Below, piece after piece: positions 36,597 through 48,171 of a DNA stretch of 64,000 nt. The notes below the pieces were generated by a model. That model was not told the DNA's origin, did not search any database, and was given only the letters and a program-made list of their open reading frames with translations. The translations under genes were made by a program, and so were the position numbers. Source of the DNA: Quercus robur (lineage: Eukaryota > Streptophyta > Magnoliopsida > Fagales > Fagaceae); NCBI RefSeq assembly GCF_932294415.1, contig NC_065541.1:50694290-50758289 (forward strand). Direction: 5' to 3'. How positions within the stretch are numbered: position 1 is the first letter of the stretch; each line of letters opens with the position of its first letter.

Positions 36597-39552
36597 TTAG
36601 TACCAGTTCCCATATAGCAGCATTTCCCGAATAAAGACCACAAACAAAATTATACCTATTAGAAATTTGGCAAAATACACTGAGGGCGGACTAGATTCAT
36701 GGCCTTGTAGAGATGTCTCTTGGAAAATGAGGGAACCCTTCCGATCACTGCCCGCTGACCTAACCTTTTTCGACTTAGGACTATTATTTGCATTGGTGCC
36801 TTGACCCAATTTCTGCTCTTTGTCAGATTCCGTAATGGATCTTTCTTTCTGGGGCAGATTAGTAGTAATACTGAGCCTTGAAGCATCTTTGGCCTGCAAA
36901 AAGAAATCCTATGGAGTCAAAACATAATATCATATACATCCTGAAATTTTTTCTTCCATTTAAGACAATCTCAGTAGAGATAATAATCCATTCATGTTCT
37001 GCTGCAACTCAATTCTCTCACCTTCTGAAGGGATACTACTTTAAGACTGCTACTCTGCTGTTGGAATTTTCTAGGAGCAGCTCTCTGTACTTCAGAGTGG
37101 CAGACGCTTGGTTGATATTGAAGATCGAAGGCTCCTATGCTTGGAGGGGATCGTAGACCCTGTGATTGAGTGCTGCGCACACAAGGGATATATGCAGCTG
37201 AGTCGACAGAAGAAGAATCAAGTCCCAAGAAATCATCAAGCACGACACCATTTCTTTTTTCTTTGTATTGGCCACGGTTAGACGAGGATGCAGTTCCACT
37301 GTTAATCATATGCATTCGCTGGTGCTGTAACATATAAAAATGAAAAAAAAATTTAAATTTCCAAGCATCCTAAACAAGAAAGTCCAAAAAAGTTGTTCTG
37401 ACAGACTACACTGCCAGAAATGTGGCAAAGTATAGGTACTGACTGGTGCAAAATATCACAAGCTATTAAAGATATATCCTTCAACAGCAGGTATTGGAGA
37501 ATATATATTTACCGGTGCTAGGGCTGTGTCAGTGTCTGAATCACTGCTTAGTCCACCATCATAGTATATCGTTATCGGTGAATCTGGTGCCCTGGAATCA
37601 TTGGATTGCCTGACTGCTTCTAAGGTATACTCTTCCTGTTCATTATCATCTGACATATATTGCCTAAAATTAAAATCAAAGTCATCAGTAATTATGGAAT
37701 CCAGATCTGGAGGTTCTTGCTGATCCAAATCAAAGTCATAATCCTGCCACTGATGTTGACGGACTGATGCCAGGCCTGCATCTACCTGATTGAATTCGTA
37801 ATTCTAAAATCATAAACAAGAAGGCGTCAGTTCCAAAAATGCTTCCCAAGGTTTACATGAAGAAGTTGATATTGGAAGTATGAAATAATTTCAGCATAAG
37901 TCAAGCTCCTTCTTACCTCTGGAATTGTATGCCCTGGCACCTGACCTTCAAAATCAGAAGCAGCATAGCTGCTTACATCACCATCATCACAGGGAGCCTC
38001 ATTAGTCCTCACATCTGGTTTTTTAAATAAGCGGCAGAGGACAAAAGCTTTCTGCACAAGTTGGAGAATGAACTGATATCACTTAGTGGTAGTAAATAAC
38101 AGAAGTTTCAGGGAAAAAAAAAAAAAAACAGTACAATAAAAAATTCAAACATCAATATCAGAAGCATATAAACTATACTCTTCTAATTGTGTCAATGACT
38201 GTCTAGGATGACATTAGGCATCAAGTACTAGAAATATACTTTATCTGTTTAAGAAAGACTAGTTTTCAGAGATAAAAACAAAGTTACCAATTTCTTCTTG
38301 CAAACAATAATGATGAAACAAAGTAAGTTGGTGGCAATGAGAAAATCTTAGCAAGGAGGCGTTGAACTTCATAGTAATGCTCAATAGTTATGCAAAAGCA
38401 AATGTATGAATGTGATTAGCAAGTGCCTGATGTGTAAATACAACTTCACCAATTATTTTTCATAGATAGGGCAATCTTCTAGTTCTAGCTGCATACAGGT
38501 CCAGAGCATGCGATTCCACCAGTTTAACAAATTTGTCTTTCAATGCTTACTATTTTTTTCTTGGCTAAACAAACAAGTCTTAACTAAAACCAAGATTCTA
38601 ATTTAGGCGTAATTCATTAAATGCTTAAAGCACAATTCAAGGACACAATTACTCAAGGTTAAATCAGATTGCCTCAATCAAATTTGAAAAAAAAAATGGA
38701 GACTGAATGGATACTAGCAAAATATGAATGATATTCATAGGTACAATGACATTAATTGCAGCATAGTCCAAACACAATCAAACGTGTATAAAAGCAAGGA
38801 AATGTATTCCTACCATAACCTTAATACAAATTCATAAATTCAACAGCATCAATCTTCATCCAAAGAGAGAGATGTATAGCAATTAGTGAAAAAAAATTGG
38901 ATAAGAGCAGAACATGAAGATTAACCTGGTAAGGAAGAAAGGTAGCTGGCTGATACTCATGTATAACCCAAGAGGTCCTGCGCCCATTTGGAACGCGACC
39001 TTCATGGAACACCAAAGTCTTCTTTGTACCAATCACATTGTTGGTTCCTTTAACCCTGATATTCCTATCCCTCCCGGTGGATTTCCAGTAGCCTCTCTTG
39101 GTCGCCCTGTTCGCACGGGATCGGCTACCGCTAAAGGACTTGATTTCCCGGGCACAAAAGAAGAACCATTCATGGTCCTCTGTCTTGATCTCTGATAACC
39201 CTGCACAAGAGACAAGACCTTTAATTCATTACAAAACCTCAAACTTTGATGAAACACATTAAGACCAATTCTTAACTTGAAAATTGAATAACTAATACTA
39301 TTGAGCTTAGCAAGAACAGAGTGGATTGCAACAAGTAAAAAAGATTAATTTTTGGCACTTGGGTCAGTAAGATAAGTGAGTACTGGGTAAATCCCAAGGC
39401 TCGTATTTGCAGATATTAACTTCACCGATGGCTCGGACTTCGTTTTCCTTGTCGCCTTGCATTTTGAACCTCAGATAGTGGTTGACCAATTCTTCATCGG
39501 TTGGGTGGAATCTATATCCCACCGGTACCTCTAATCTTCCAGAAGATGTCAT
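36597..39552 (-). CDS. Membrane-tethered NAC transcription factor, copy C
   Basis: Six exons: 39384-39552, 38926-39200, 37917-38051, 37513-37803, 37022-37324, 36597-36893; GT/AG throughout, 489 residues. Exon 2 has no convenient ATG but is fully open from its acceptor (TTGTGCAG|GG) to its donor. NAC motifs: [78 protein letters not shown]. The C-terminal helix is at about 463-485. Exon 4 is shorter (97 codons versus 114-115) and exon 5 longer (101 versus 95, with DDFLGLDSS), so the regulatory middle is the most diverged of the three. The exon 1 junction codon encodes Arg rather than the Gly or Asp of the siblings. Confidence 0.9.
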
Positions 39553-42000
39553 GCTTGTTATCTCTCGTAAACTTCAACTTTCGTTAAAGCAAAGAAACTA
39601 TAAATAACGAAACAAAGAACCCCAACAACAACAGTAAGCAAAAGATAGTAACAAGTAATAAAGAGCTATGTGTTAAGTCAGTGTGTTTTGAACTGGAAAA
39701 TTTGATATTAGAAGAAGCAGGAGTGAGCAGAGAAGCCAGTGTGTTTTGAGAGTAATGAAATAATTAGAGGGAGGGCCATTGACTTGACTTGAGCGTAAGT
39801 CTTCAGCTTAGTTTAGAAGCTATTACCAAACTCTGAGTCTGACAAAGATTGAGACAGTTTTGGATTGGTCTATGACACGTTGACACGCAGTGCTCCTGTA
39901 CTGTGCGGTTGTGGATCCCATTTCTATTTTCTTAGCCGTGTCTTACTTCTCCATTGTCCTTCCGTACATACCGCGTATGGAATCTGGACTTGCCTTTCCA
40001 AATGTTCTAGATTTCTTGGTGTGTTGTGGAGTATAAAATTATTGTACTGATACATTTGGTCAAGGGTGCTGAACTATATTTGGTTCATTTTATTGGGTAC
40101 ATTTGTTTGGGTAATTGTTTCTTTTTGATAGTTTATTGCATAATGCAAAATAAATAAAAAAGTATAGTTAATAATTTTTTTTTTCTAAATACTAAAAGTT
40201 AAATTATTTAAAATAAAATTAAGAAAAAAAAAATATAGAACATATAAACAGTAAATAATTTAATCAAAAAATTAGTTTTTAAATTTTAATCGATTGTTTT
40301 TTTTTTTTTTGGTTAAATTTTAATCGATTGTTAGTGTGATTGTTAGTGTGCTTTTGGCAATCGATTAAAATTAAGTACACTAACAATCACACATTATCAC
40401 AAATTATTTTTTCTTTTTTCTTTCTTTCTGATAAAAATAACAATGATGTAGAATACAATAATAACTTACCATTTTTTCCTCTTTTTTTATTATAAAAAAC
40501 TATATTCTAAAATAGGGTGGAAGAAAAAACAACTTGACATAAAGTGGAACAAAAAGAGTAGGACAGAGTATATTTTTATTCACTTTTTGTTTTTGGGGAA
40601 AAAAGTGAAAAAAAATGCTATCAATTTTAATGTATAAATTTTACAAATTGAAATGTCATAATTCACACAAAAATAAATTTAATTTAATAAAATAAAGTAA
40701 TATATATTGAATAAAAACTAAGGTTTTTAGTACGATTCATCGACCTCACCCCACATGACGACAATGGATAATATATATTGCTCATGATGTCCAAACAAAG
40801 CGATAATTTTATTACTGTGAGCAAAGTTTGATGTTTTGGGTAAAATTAGTTTTCAGCATTTATAAATGTCTATTTGGGTTTCTTTTTTGGTAATTTATTT
40901 GCTAAATATGATATATATAAAAATATAGTTTTTAGTAATTTTAATTTAGAATATTAAAATAAGCTAACAAATAACATATATATTTTTAAAAATGTAGTTT
41001 CGTTAAATTTATAAGCTAAAAACTTAAAGTTTTTGCCAACTCAACTTTAAATAAGATTAGTTTTATACCATTCTTGTAGCGACCTCCCAAAATTTATATC
41101 AATTTATGCTTTTTACTATGACCGGCCTAAAATAAAATTTTTGGTTGTGCTCTTTTTATGGATGATGTGTCAGACTTTCAATAACATCTCTTTCTTAACT
41201 CTTTCTATTTTTATTTTAATTTTTTTAATTGAATAACATCTCTTTCTTTAACAAGTAGTGGTAATAATTTCCTTTGAATTTGTCTTAGAAATATTCGGTG
41301 GGACCTTAACTTGCTGCCTAAGCTTTGAGCCCATCTCATGGCCTCTCATTTTACCTTTACGAAACCAAACAAACCTATGTTCAATGATCTTTTGGCCTTC
41401 TTTTTGGTGGTTTGTTATGTTCCCCACTTTCATATATTCTCTTCACAAGATGTATTAAACAATCAAAACCACTCATTCGATTCTTATCCTTCCTCAAATC
41501 ATCAATTTACTAGGAAAAAAAAAATAAAAAGAAAAGAAACTTAGAAAAATATCTCCTATAAATTTTGTCCTTTATGGCTTTATAATAAAGAATATAATTA
41601 GATAATAACTTTATTGAGTATCTAAACTACCTATAAGAGTTTACGTATAATATTTCTTTTGAGGTAAACTTAAGACTTTTCCTAAATGGATCTTATTTAT
41701 CGTTTTCTTAAACTAGCTGAAGGAATCCATGATCCATTTTGAAAAAAATTCATGCTTTAAAGATTTTCATCTCCTTCTTGGAAAAGTATAGGGACAACAT
41801 TAGTTTCTCCAATCAATTTGAGGCAATCTTTTAATAAAAGAAATACTCTCTTTGGCCCTATATTATTAGTTATATTTAGATAATTCAACATTTTAAGAGA
41901 ACAATAGTCGCATGTCCATGCAATACGTGGGACAGTTGAGATATATATATGTGTGTGTGTATGTATGTATGTATAAAGTTTAGTACTTCTTCCAACCACA
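39553..42000. repeat. 5' and distal flank of NAC copy C (unit 3)
   Basis: Includes the uninterrupted MULE target GTGTCTTACTTCTCCATTG (about 39938-39957). Distal part collinear with 27700-29411 with indels. At 40280-40400 an inverted repeat built on TTTTAATCGATTGTTAGTGT is present that the other units lack. No gene supported. Confidence 0.75.
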
Positions 42001-42359
42001 AAATAGGGTCATCAACATAAAGAGAGCTTGTTTTGTGTGGCCTTAGTTTGTCATATTAACTATTTTGAGTACTTATATGAAAACATATATGATCATTTTT
42101 GTTAGAGAATGGAGAAGAATATAAATTTATTTATAAAGGAATTTCTATCATTATTTGTTGAATAACATTGCAAAATTTTAAATTATGATTCTGAACTTAA
42201 TATCATAAATCTTCAAATTTCTCACCCCTTTAGGGGGAAAAAAAACCTCAATTGGACTTTAAATTCAAATTCTATCACATCAATACAATAAAATTAAATA
42301 ATTCACTCAAAAACTAATATATTAATATTATCTAAGGGGGGAGGGGGAAAGAACATAAG

Positions 42360-42690
42360 GAAAGATAATACCAATGGACCGAAAAATAATAATATTAATT
42401 TTTGTTATCTTGGATGGACCGAGGTGGACTAAAATGAACCTAAAGGGGTGAAGTGGACCCAAATGGACTGGAGTAGGCAAAAGTGGACCAAATGAACCAA
42501 AATAGACCAAAATGGACTGAAAAGACCTTAGTTGACCGAAATGGACCGATGTGGATTGACCTAGACTAAATGGGTAGAATTAGTCCACTTCCATCCATTC
42601 AGTACTGTTTGAACTATTTAAGAGGATGAATCGTTTGTAAGGAGATTGAAGTGGACAGAAATGGACCGAATGAATTGAAATGCTACGCTT
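42360..42690. repeat. Degenerate TGGACCGAAA minisatellite
   Basis: Roughly 20 imperfect 9-12-bp units of the form (A)AATGGACCGA. No coding sense. It lies in the distal flank of unit 3. Confidence 0.8.
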
Positions 42691-42699
42691 ATATTGCTT

Positions 42700-43808
42700 A
42701 TATCGATTAATTAATGCATTTTTTAAAACAAAAAAGTCTAAAATTTCAAAAACTACCATCTTAAATTTAAACTCAAATAAAAAAGAGTATTGACTTTTTG
42801 ATAAGTTGAGAAAATTATTAATGGTGTGTTCATTGCTTTCTTAAAAAAAAAAAAAAAAAAATTGGGACATCCCACGATAAAATATAAGAACACCAATATG
42901 AGGAGACAATGAGTACACGATCATGTTATTTGTCACTAAAAATTATTTATACCATTTGGAGTACCTTCTCCATTTTTTTGGAGTTTCCAACCTGCCACAT
43001 TCAGTGTTATTGGGTCGGGCCCAGCCCAACAACAACGGGCCACTACCGGGCACCGACCTGATCTCCCTACAATTACTGCACCAAAATATGTTCAGATTAA
43101 ATTTTTCCTGTTAAATAATTAGTCTTATTTTATGTTATAGAATTTACCTATTTTCTTATGTATAGCTTTTAAAGTTCTACATTTTTTTTTTTTCTTTTTA
43201 AACACAATTGTGCTTTTACCAACTTTCAACCAAAAAAAAAAAACTAATCCAAATGCATGTAAAATGTTTACCAACCGGGCTTCCCTTCAAAATCTTTTAA
43301 GCTAGGCCATATCTCAAAAGACATATTTAACAAACCCTAGAGCAGTTTCAAGAAATGCAGCAGACTTGATCAATGCCTGCTATTCTAACTCCTTCTCAAC
43401 ATTCTTTACACCCTATCTATTTTTTAACAAAGTTTCAAAACCACCTGCCACAAATAGGTCCAAAATCACGCAGGTAATGAAATGGACTTAACACTTATCA
43501 CACAAGGATCATACATTATACTAATATGAATTAAGTCATACTTAAAAGTCATGATTTTCAAATCCCTTGAACTAGTTGTTTCTGGTTAAACATTTTACAT
43601 TGTAAATCAAATCTGATACATAATTATTGTGTTGGCCTGAAAAGATTGGCAGAGGCTGACCAAAACCGGTTACAGAACTTTGGTCTACCCAAACACGAGC
43701 AGCCAGAAGAGGATTTACAATAGGCTGTAGATATAAGTTCCTCAAAGATTTACATTGTTCTAATTGTGCTCTTCATTGTTCTATCTACAGTTGTATGTTA
43801 GGGTATGA
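42700..43808. other. Intergenic DNA with a second copy at 47050-48171
   Basis: From about 42840 it aligns with 47170 onward, including the GCAGCAGA...TCAATGCCTGC block (43358/47680). This is the 3' flank of the EEP gene copy. No gene of its own. Confidence 0.65.
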
Positions 43809-44679
43809 TTATTGGACTGAAAGTACCGAATAAAGGCGAAAAGACAACAATTTGTGGAGCATAATCAGAAAAGGAGAGTAGTTTTCAGGCCACTGTCCTT
43901 TCTCCACTTCCCAGGGGAAGAGAACTGCATTCTTCACCCTGAAACCAATGTTTTCTTCGTTGGTGCCCTGTTTAGGGTCTTCTATAGTTGTCTCATAATA
44001 CTCCTCTATTTGCTCTGGCCTTGTAGGATTCCAAATATTCTGCTGCAAAGTATGTTGTTATTATTTTATTCAAAATCAAAGGCAGTAAAGAGCATGTCAT
44101 TGCATACTGATAAACAAATATGACGCTATTAATTGCTAAGGAATCAGCTAAGAACATCATATAATAGCCTGTGTGCGTGTGTTTGTGAGTTAAAGAGAAT
44201 TCAGATGTGCCAGAGTCTAGATACTTGCCCAAGCTTGGCCAAAACACTAACAATACTCCTAGTTAACACTGATGTGTAAAATCACATAACAATCTTTAAG
44301 AAATAGAGAAGTTAAATAATAATAATAATAAGATCCCAAAATTTGTTATGTTGTTAACAACTAACAAGTTTCACCACTTATTTTTCTTATTTAGTGTTAT
44401 CTATCTTGAACTAAGGATGTAATCTAATATAATTTCACACAACCAGATTCTTGTATCCAGATTTCAGAGAATAATATATTTGGAAGGCCAGATTCATGAC
44501 TGGACCTGGCTTCTGCAGTTAAATGACTGAAAATTTAAGGGCAGATTCAACAACTTAAGGCTTGAAGATACCTTGAATTCTTCATAATCAACAACACCAT
44601 CTCCATTGATGTCTGCTTGGGCCAATAGATTTTTCATCCCTTGGAAACTCAGTCCATGAGGAAGACCAAATAGATTAAC
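43809..44679 (-). pseudogene. Truncated copy of the EF-hand EEP gene (last two exons)
   Basis: Exon 9' (44572-44679) encodes an EF-hand, DINGDGVVDYEEF, and exon 10' (43809-44042) the C-terminal part; both keep their splice sites. Compared with the full gene at 48172-52503, the first eight exons are missing. The final exon has shifted frame near ENYS, so the SDHA motif that ends the EEP active site is gone. Homology to the full gene stops near 44735, where NAC-derived inverted-repeat DNA begins. It is thus a duplication product cut by rearrangement and not a working nuclease. Confidence 0.88.
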
Positions 44680-44754
44680 CTGTATAAGGTCATCTGATCA
44701 TGGTGAATCTATCTTTTAACTGAAATTTACATCTCATATAGGAAGCTAAGTAGC

Positions 44755-45210
44755 TAAAATTTTCACATCCAACCAGACATAACACATAGCTCTTTATTAC
44801 TTGCTACACTCTTTGCTGACTATTTCTGTTCCTTCCTCTTGTTGTTGGGGTTCTTTGTTTCCTTCTTATATTTTCTCTTTCTTTTTAAAGAAAGTTGAAG
44901 TTTACGAGAGGTGACAAGCATGACAGGATGAAATCAATGCCGGTGGGATTTATGATTGCAGTATTTGCCAAACAAAGTTAACCATATCATATACATATGA
45001 ACATGATATGGTTAACTTTGTTTGGCAATACTGCTATCATAAATCCCACAGGCATTGATTTCATTCATGTCATGTTTATCATCTCTAGTAAACTTCAACT
45101 TTCATTAAAAAGAAGAGAAAATATAAAAAGAAAGCAAAGAGAGTAGTAGCAAGTAATAAAGAGCTATGGCTTATGTGTTATGTCTGGTTGGATGTGAAAA
45201 TTTATAGTTT
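44755..45210. repeat. Long imperfect palindrome of NAC 5' end plus EEP intron DNA
   Basis: Left arm about 44755-44993, right arm about 44997-45210. Both carry the NAC promoter, leader and start region (ATGACA... then GTGGGATTTATGAT, compare GTGGGATATAGATTCC of copy A), fused to TATTTGCCAAACAAAGTTAACCATATCAT, which matches an intron of the EEP gene at 49221-49249. The two NAC starts face each other. The inner part (44880-45115) is close to perfect; the left arm has an extra segment of about 50 bases matching the CAACAACAA leader of copy A. The NAC frame is dead after a few codons. A transcript across it would fold into a hairpin with arms of about 200 bases. Confidence 0.9.
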
Positions 45211-45320
45211 AGAAGAAGCAGGAGCTGGCAGAGAAGGAATGGTGTTTTGAAAGAGAAATGAAATATTAGTAATTATTGCATTGACCTGAGTTAGAAAGTT
45301 TTGGATCGGCCGTAGTGAAA
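45211..45320 (-). repeat. Remnant of NAC unit 4 promoter
   Basis: Continues the homology to the NAC flanks beyond the palindrome (GAAGAAGCAGGAGCTGGCAG matches GAAGAAGCAGGAGTGAGCAG upstream of copies A and C). With the right arm it represents the 5' end of a fourth NAC copy whose body is lost. Confidence 0.75.
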
Positions 45321-45915
45321 GAACATTTTTCTTTAACCATGTATTAGCTGTCAGTAGTTCATACATCTTGTGTACAGGACACCCCAGGCTACATCAGTTG
45401 AAATTGTGTTTTCAACACAATTTCGGGTATATTGGAAAATTATGTTTTAAATTTTGATTATAATTGAAATAGTGCTTTTAAAATACGATTTTACCGAGAA
45501 TGTATAGGAGAATATAACAAAGAGTATGTAACACAGTTTGCCTACCGACTTGCCTATAACATTCTAGTAGTGACCTCTCAATTGCACATCGAATATACCC
45601 AGGCCAATTATAAATTTAAATCAATTATGCCTTTTACTATGGCCCCTCTAAAATAAGAAATTTGGTTGGGCTTGGATGAGGTGTCAGTCTGTCAACATTC
45701 TTATCTTCGTTAACAAGTAGTAATAATTTCCTTTGAATTTGTCATGGAAATATTCGGTGGGACCTAAACTTGCTTTTTATTTTTTTATTTTTTTATGCTG
45801 GACCTAAACTTGCTGCCTAAGCTTTGACCCCATTATCTCATTGCCCCTCATTTTCCATCTTGAAACCAATCAGCCCATGTTCAATGATCTTTTCGCCTAA
45901 CGTACGCAAAAAATT

Positions 45916-45968
<53 letters not shown>

Positions 45969-46348
45969 TTTATAACATTTGAGTTGACAAGTTTTTATTA
46001 ATTCTTATTTGAAAGTCAAGCTTAAGTCTAGTATCTAGTAATACTGGACCTGTTGAAATGATTATATGTATCTACTTTTAGACACGTGTCATTATTTGAC
46101 CGGATCCAATACACTAGATGCACTAGACCTAAACCAAGTCCCTCATTTAACCAAACACAAATATCGCTTTTTTTATTTATCACTTACAATTTGCTACATC
46201 AATTATTATGAATTTTTTGTGTTTTATAAACTTTCTCCCTTATATTTGGTGGTTTGTTTCGTTCCCCACTAGCAAATATTCTCTTCAAAAGATATACTGA
46301 ATAATCAAAACCACTCATTCAACTCTTATCCTTCCAGTTCCTCTATAA

Positions 46349-46379
<31 letters not shown>

Positions 46380-48171
46380 TAAAACTCTTATCCTTCCTCA
46401 TTTAATCAATTAGCTAGGAAATAAAGATTTTTTTTTTTTTTATAAAAAAAAAAAAAAAAAAAATCTCCTATAAATGTTGTCCCATATCATTAAGAATATA
46501 ATAATGACTAGATACTTACTCTATTAAGTATCTAAGTTACCTATAAGAGTAGATATTTATTTTATGGTAAACTTAATTAGTACTTTATCCTAAATAGTCT
46601 CATTTATCATCATTTTCTTAAAGTAGCTTAATTTATGATGCATAAAAAAAAGTATGCTTAAAAGATATTCATCTCTCTCTCTCAAAAAAAGAAAAATGAA
46701 AGAAAGATATTCATCTGCTTCTTGGAAAAAAATAGGGACAACAATAGTTTCTAAATAAATTTGAGGTAATATTTTAATGAAATATGTACTCCTTCTATCC
46801 TACATTTTTAGTTATATTCAAGAAAACCAACCAACTTTTTAAGAGAACATTGTTTATGCATTTTAAATAAATAAAAAACAATAAAACAAAATAAATGTAA
46901 ATTTTCAAAACTATCATATTTAATTGAAACTCAAGTAAAAAAGAGTATTGATTTTTCCAATAAAGCAAATGATAAATTGATAAAATTATGTCAATGTTTT
47001 TGTAACTCAATTGACAAATCCTAGTGTTTTAAACGAAAATGTTCAAATTCAAATCTCCATTTTTCATGTAACAAATGAATCATTAAAAAAAAAGGTTTAA
47101 GAATTTTTTTTTTTTTTTTTTTTTGATAAGAAGAAAATTATTAATATTATGCTTATTGATAAAAATGATTTTTTTTTTTTTTTTTGGGATGTCCCAAAAT
47201 AAAATAAAAGACCAATAATATGGGAGACAAGAAATATATTATCATGTCAGTTGTTACTAAAAATTAATTGTCATTGGGAGGATCTACTCCATTATTTTGG
47301 AGTCCCCAATCTGCCACAAAAGATGAGCTAGATAATTATTACGACTAAGCTCAGCGGATTTAAACTAGAAATTTGGTAGATTATTACTGGAACAAAATAT
47401 GTTTGGATGAACTTTTTTGCCGTTAACTTATTAGCTTATTTGTTTTTTTTTAATGGAATTAACTTATTTTTCATGTATAGTTTTTAAAGTTTCTTTTTGT
47501 CTCCTAAACACAATTGGCCTTTTTACCAACTTTCAGCAAAAAGCTAATCCAAACACAAGTAAAAATATGTTAAAGTATACTTGTACCATATTAATAGGCA
47601 GCTCCTTTGAAATCTTTTAAGGTCGGCCCAAACTTTTAAAAGACATATAACAAACCTTGGAGCAGTTTCAAGAAATGCAGCAGAGTTAATCAATGCCTGC
47701 AACTTCAATTCTTTCTCAACATTCTTTGCACCCTATCCATCTTTTAACATAGTTTCAAAATTACCTGCCACCAATAGGCCCAAAGTCATGCAGGTAATGA
47801 AAGGACTTAACACTCATCACATCAAAAAAAGGATCATACATTATTATACTAATATGAATTAACTTAAAAAGTCAGCATTTTCATCTAATCAATCGAATTA
47901 GTTGTTTCTGGTTAAGCATTTCACATTATAAATCAAAAGTGATATTACATCATTTCTGTCCTGGCTGAAAAGACTAGCTGGGGCCGACCAAAACTGGTTA
48001 CAGAACTCTCCAGAGCATTTGGTCTTTCTGAACACGAGCAGCCAGCAGCAGATTTTCTATAGGCTAAAGATACAAGTTCCTCTACAATTTACAGTGTTCT
48101 AATTGTGCTCTTCATTGTTAGGTTCTCAGGTTTCACTAGTGCCGTATCTACAGATGTGTGCCTAGATATGA
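45321..48171. other. Distal flank of unit 4 and 3' flank of the EEP gene
   Basis: 45530-46800 aligns in pieces with the distal NAC-unit flanks (for example 46258-46345 with 41405-41495). It includes an (AT)n run at 45919-45960 and a TAA repeat at 46349-46378. 47170-48171 aligns with 42840-43808. No gene supported. Confidence 0.65.

Noticed and set aside
40280-40400. Inverted repeat around TTTTAATCGATTGTTAGTGT as a possible MIRNA
   Set aside because: Arms are short and interrupted by a T-run, and they have no similarity to a gene in the window; kept only as a repeat note.
42923-43114. Frame near the GGGCCACTACCGGGCACCG stretch
   Set aside because: The equivalent copy near 47240-47400 does not keep it, and no protein motif is seen.
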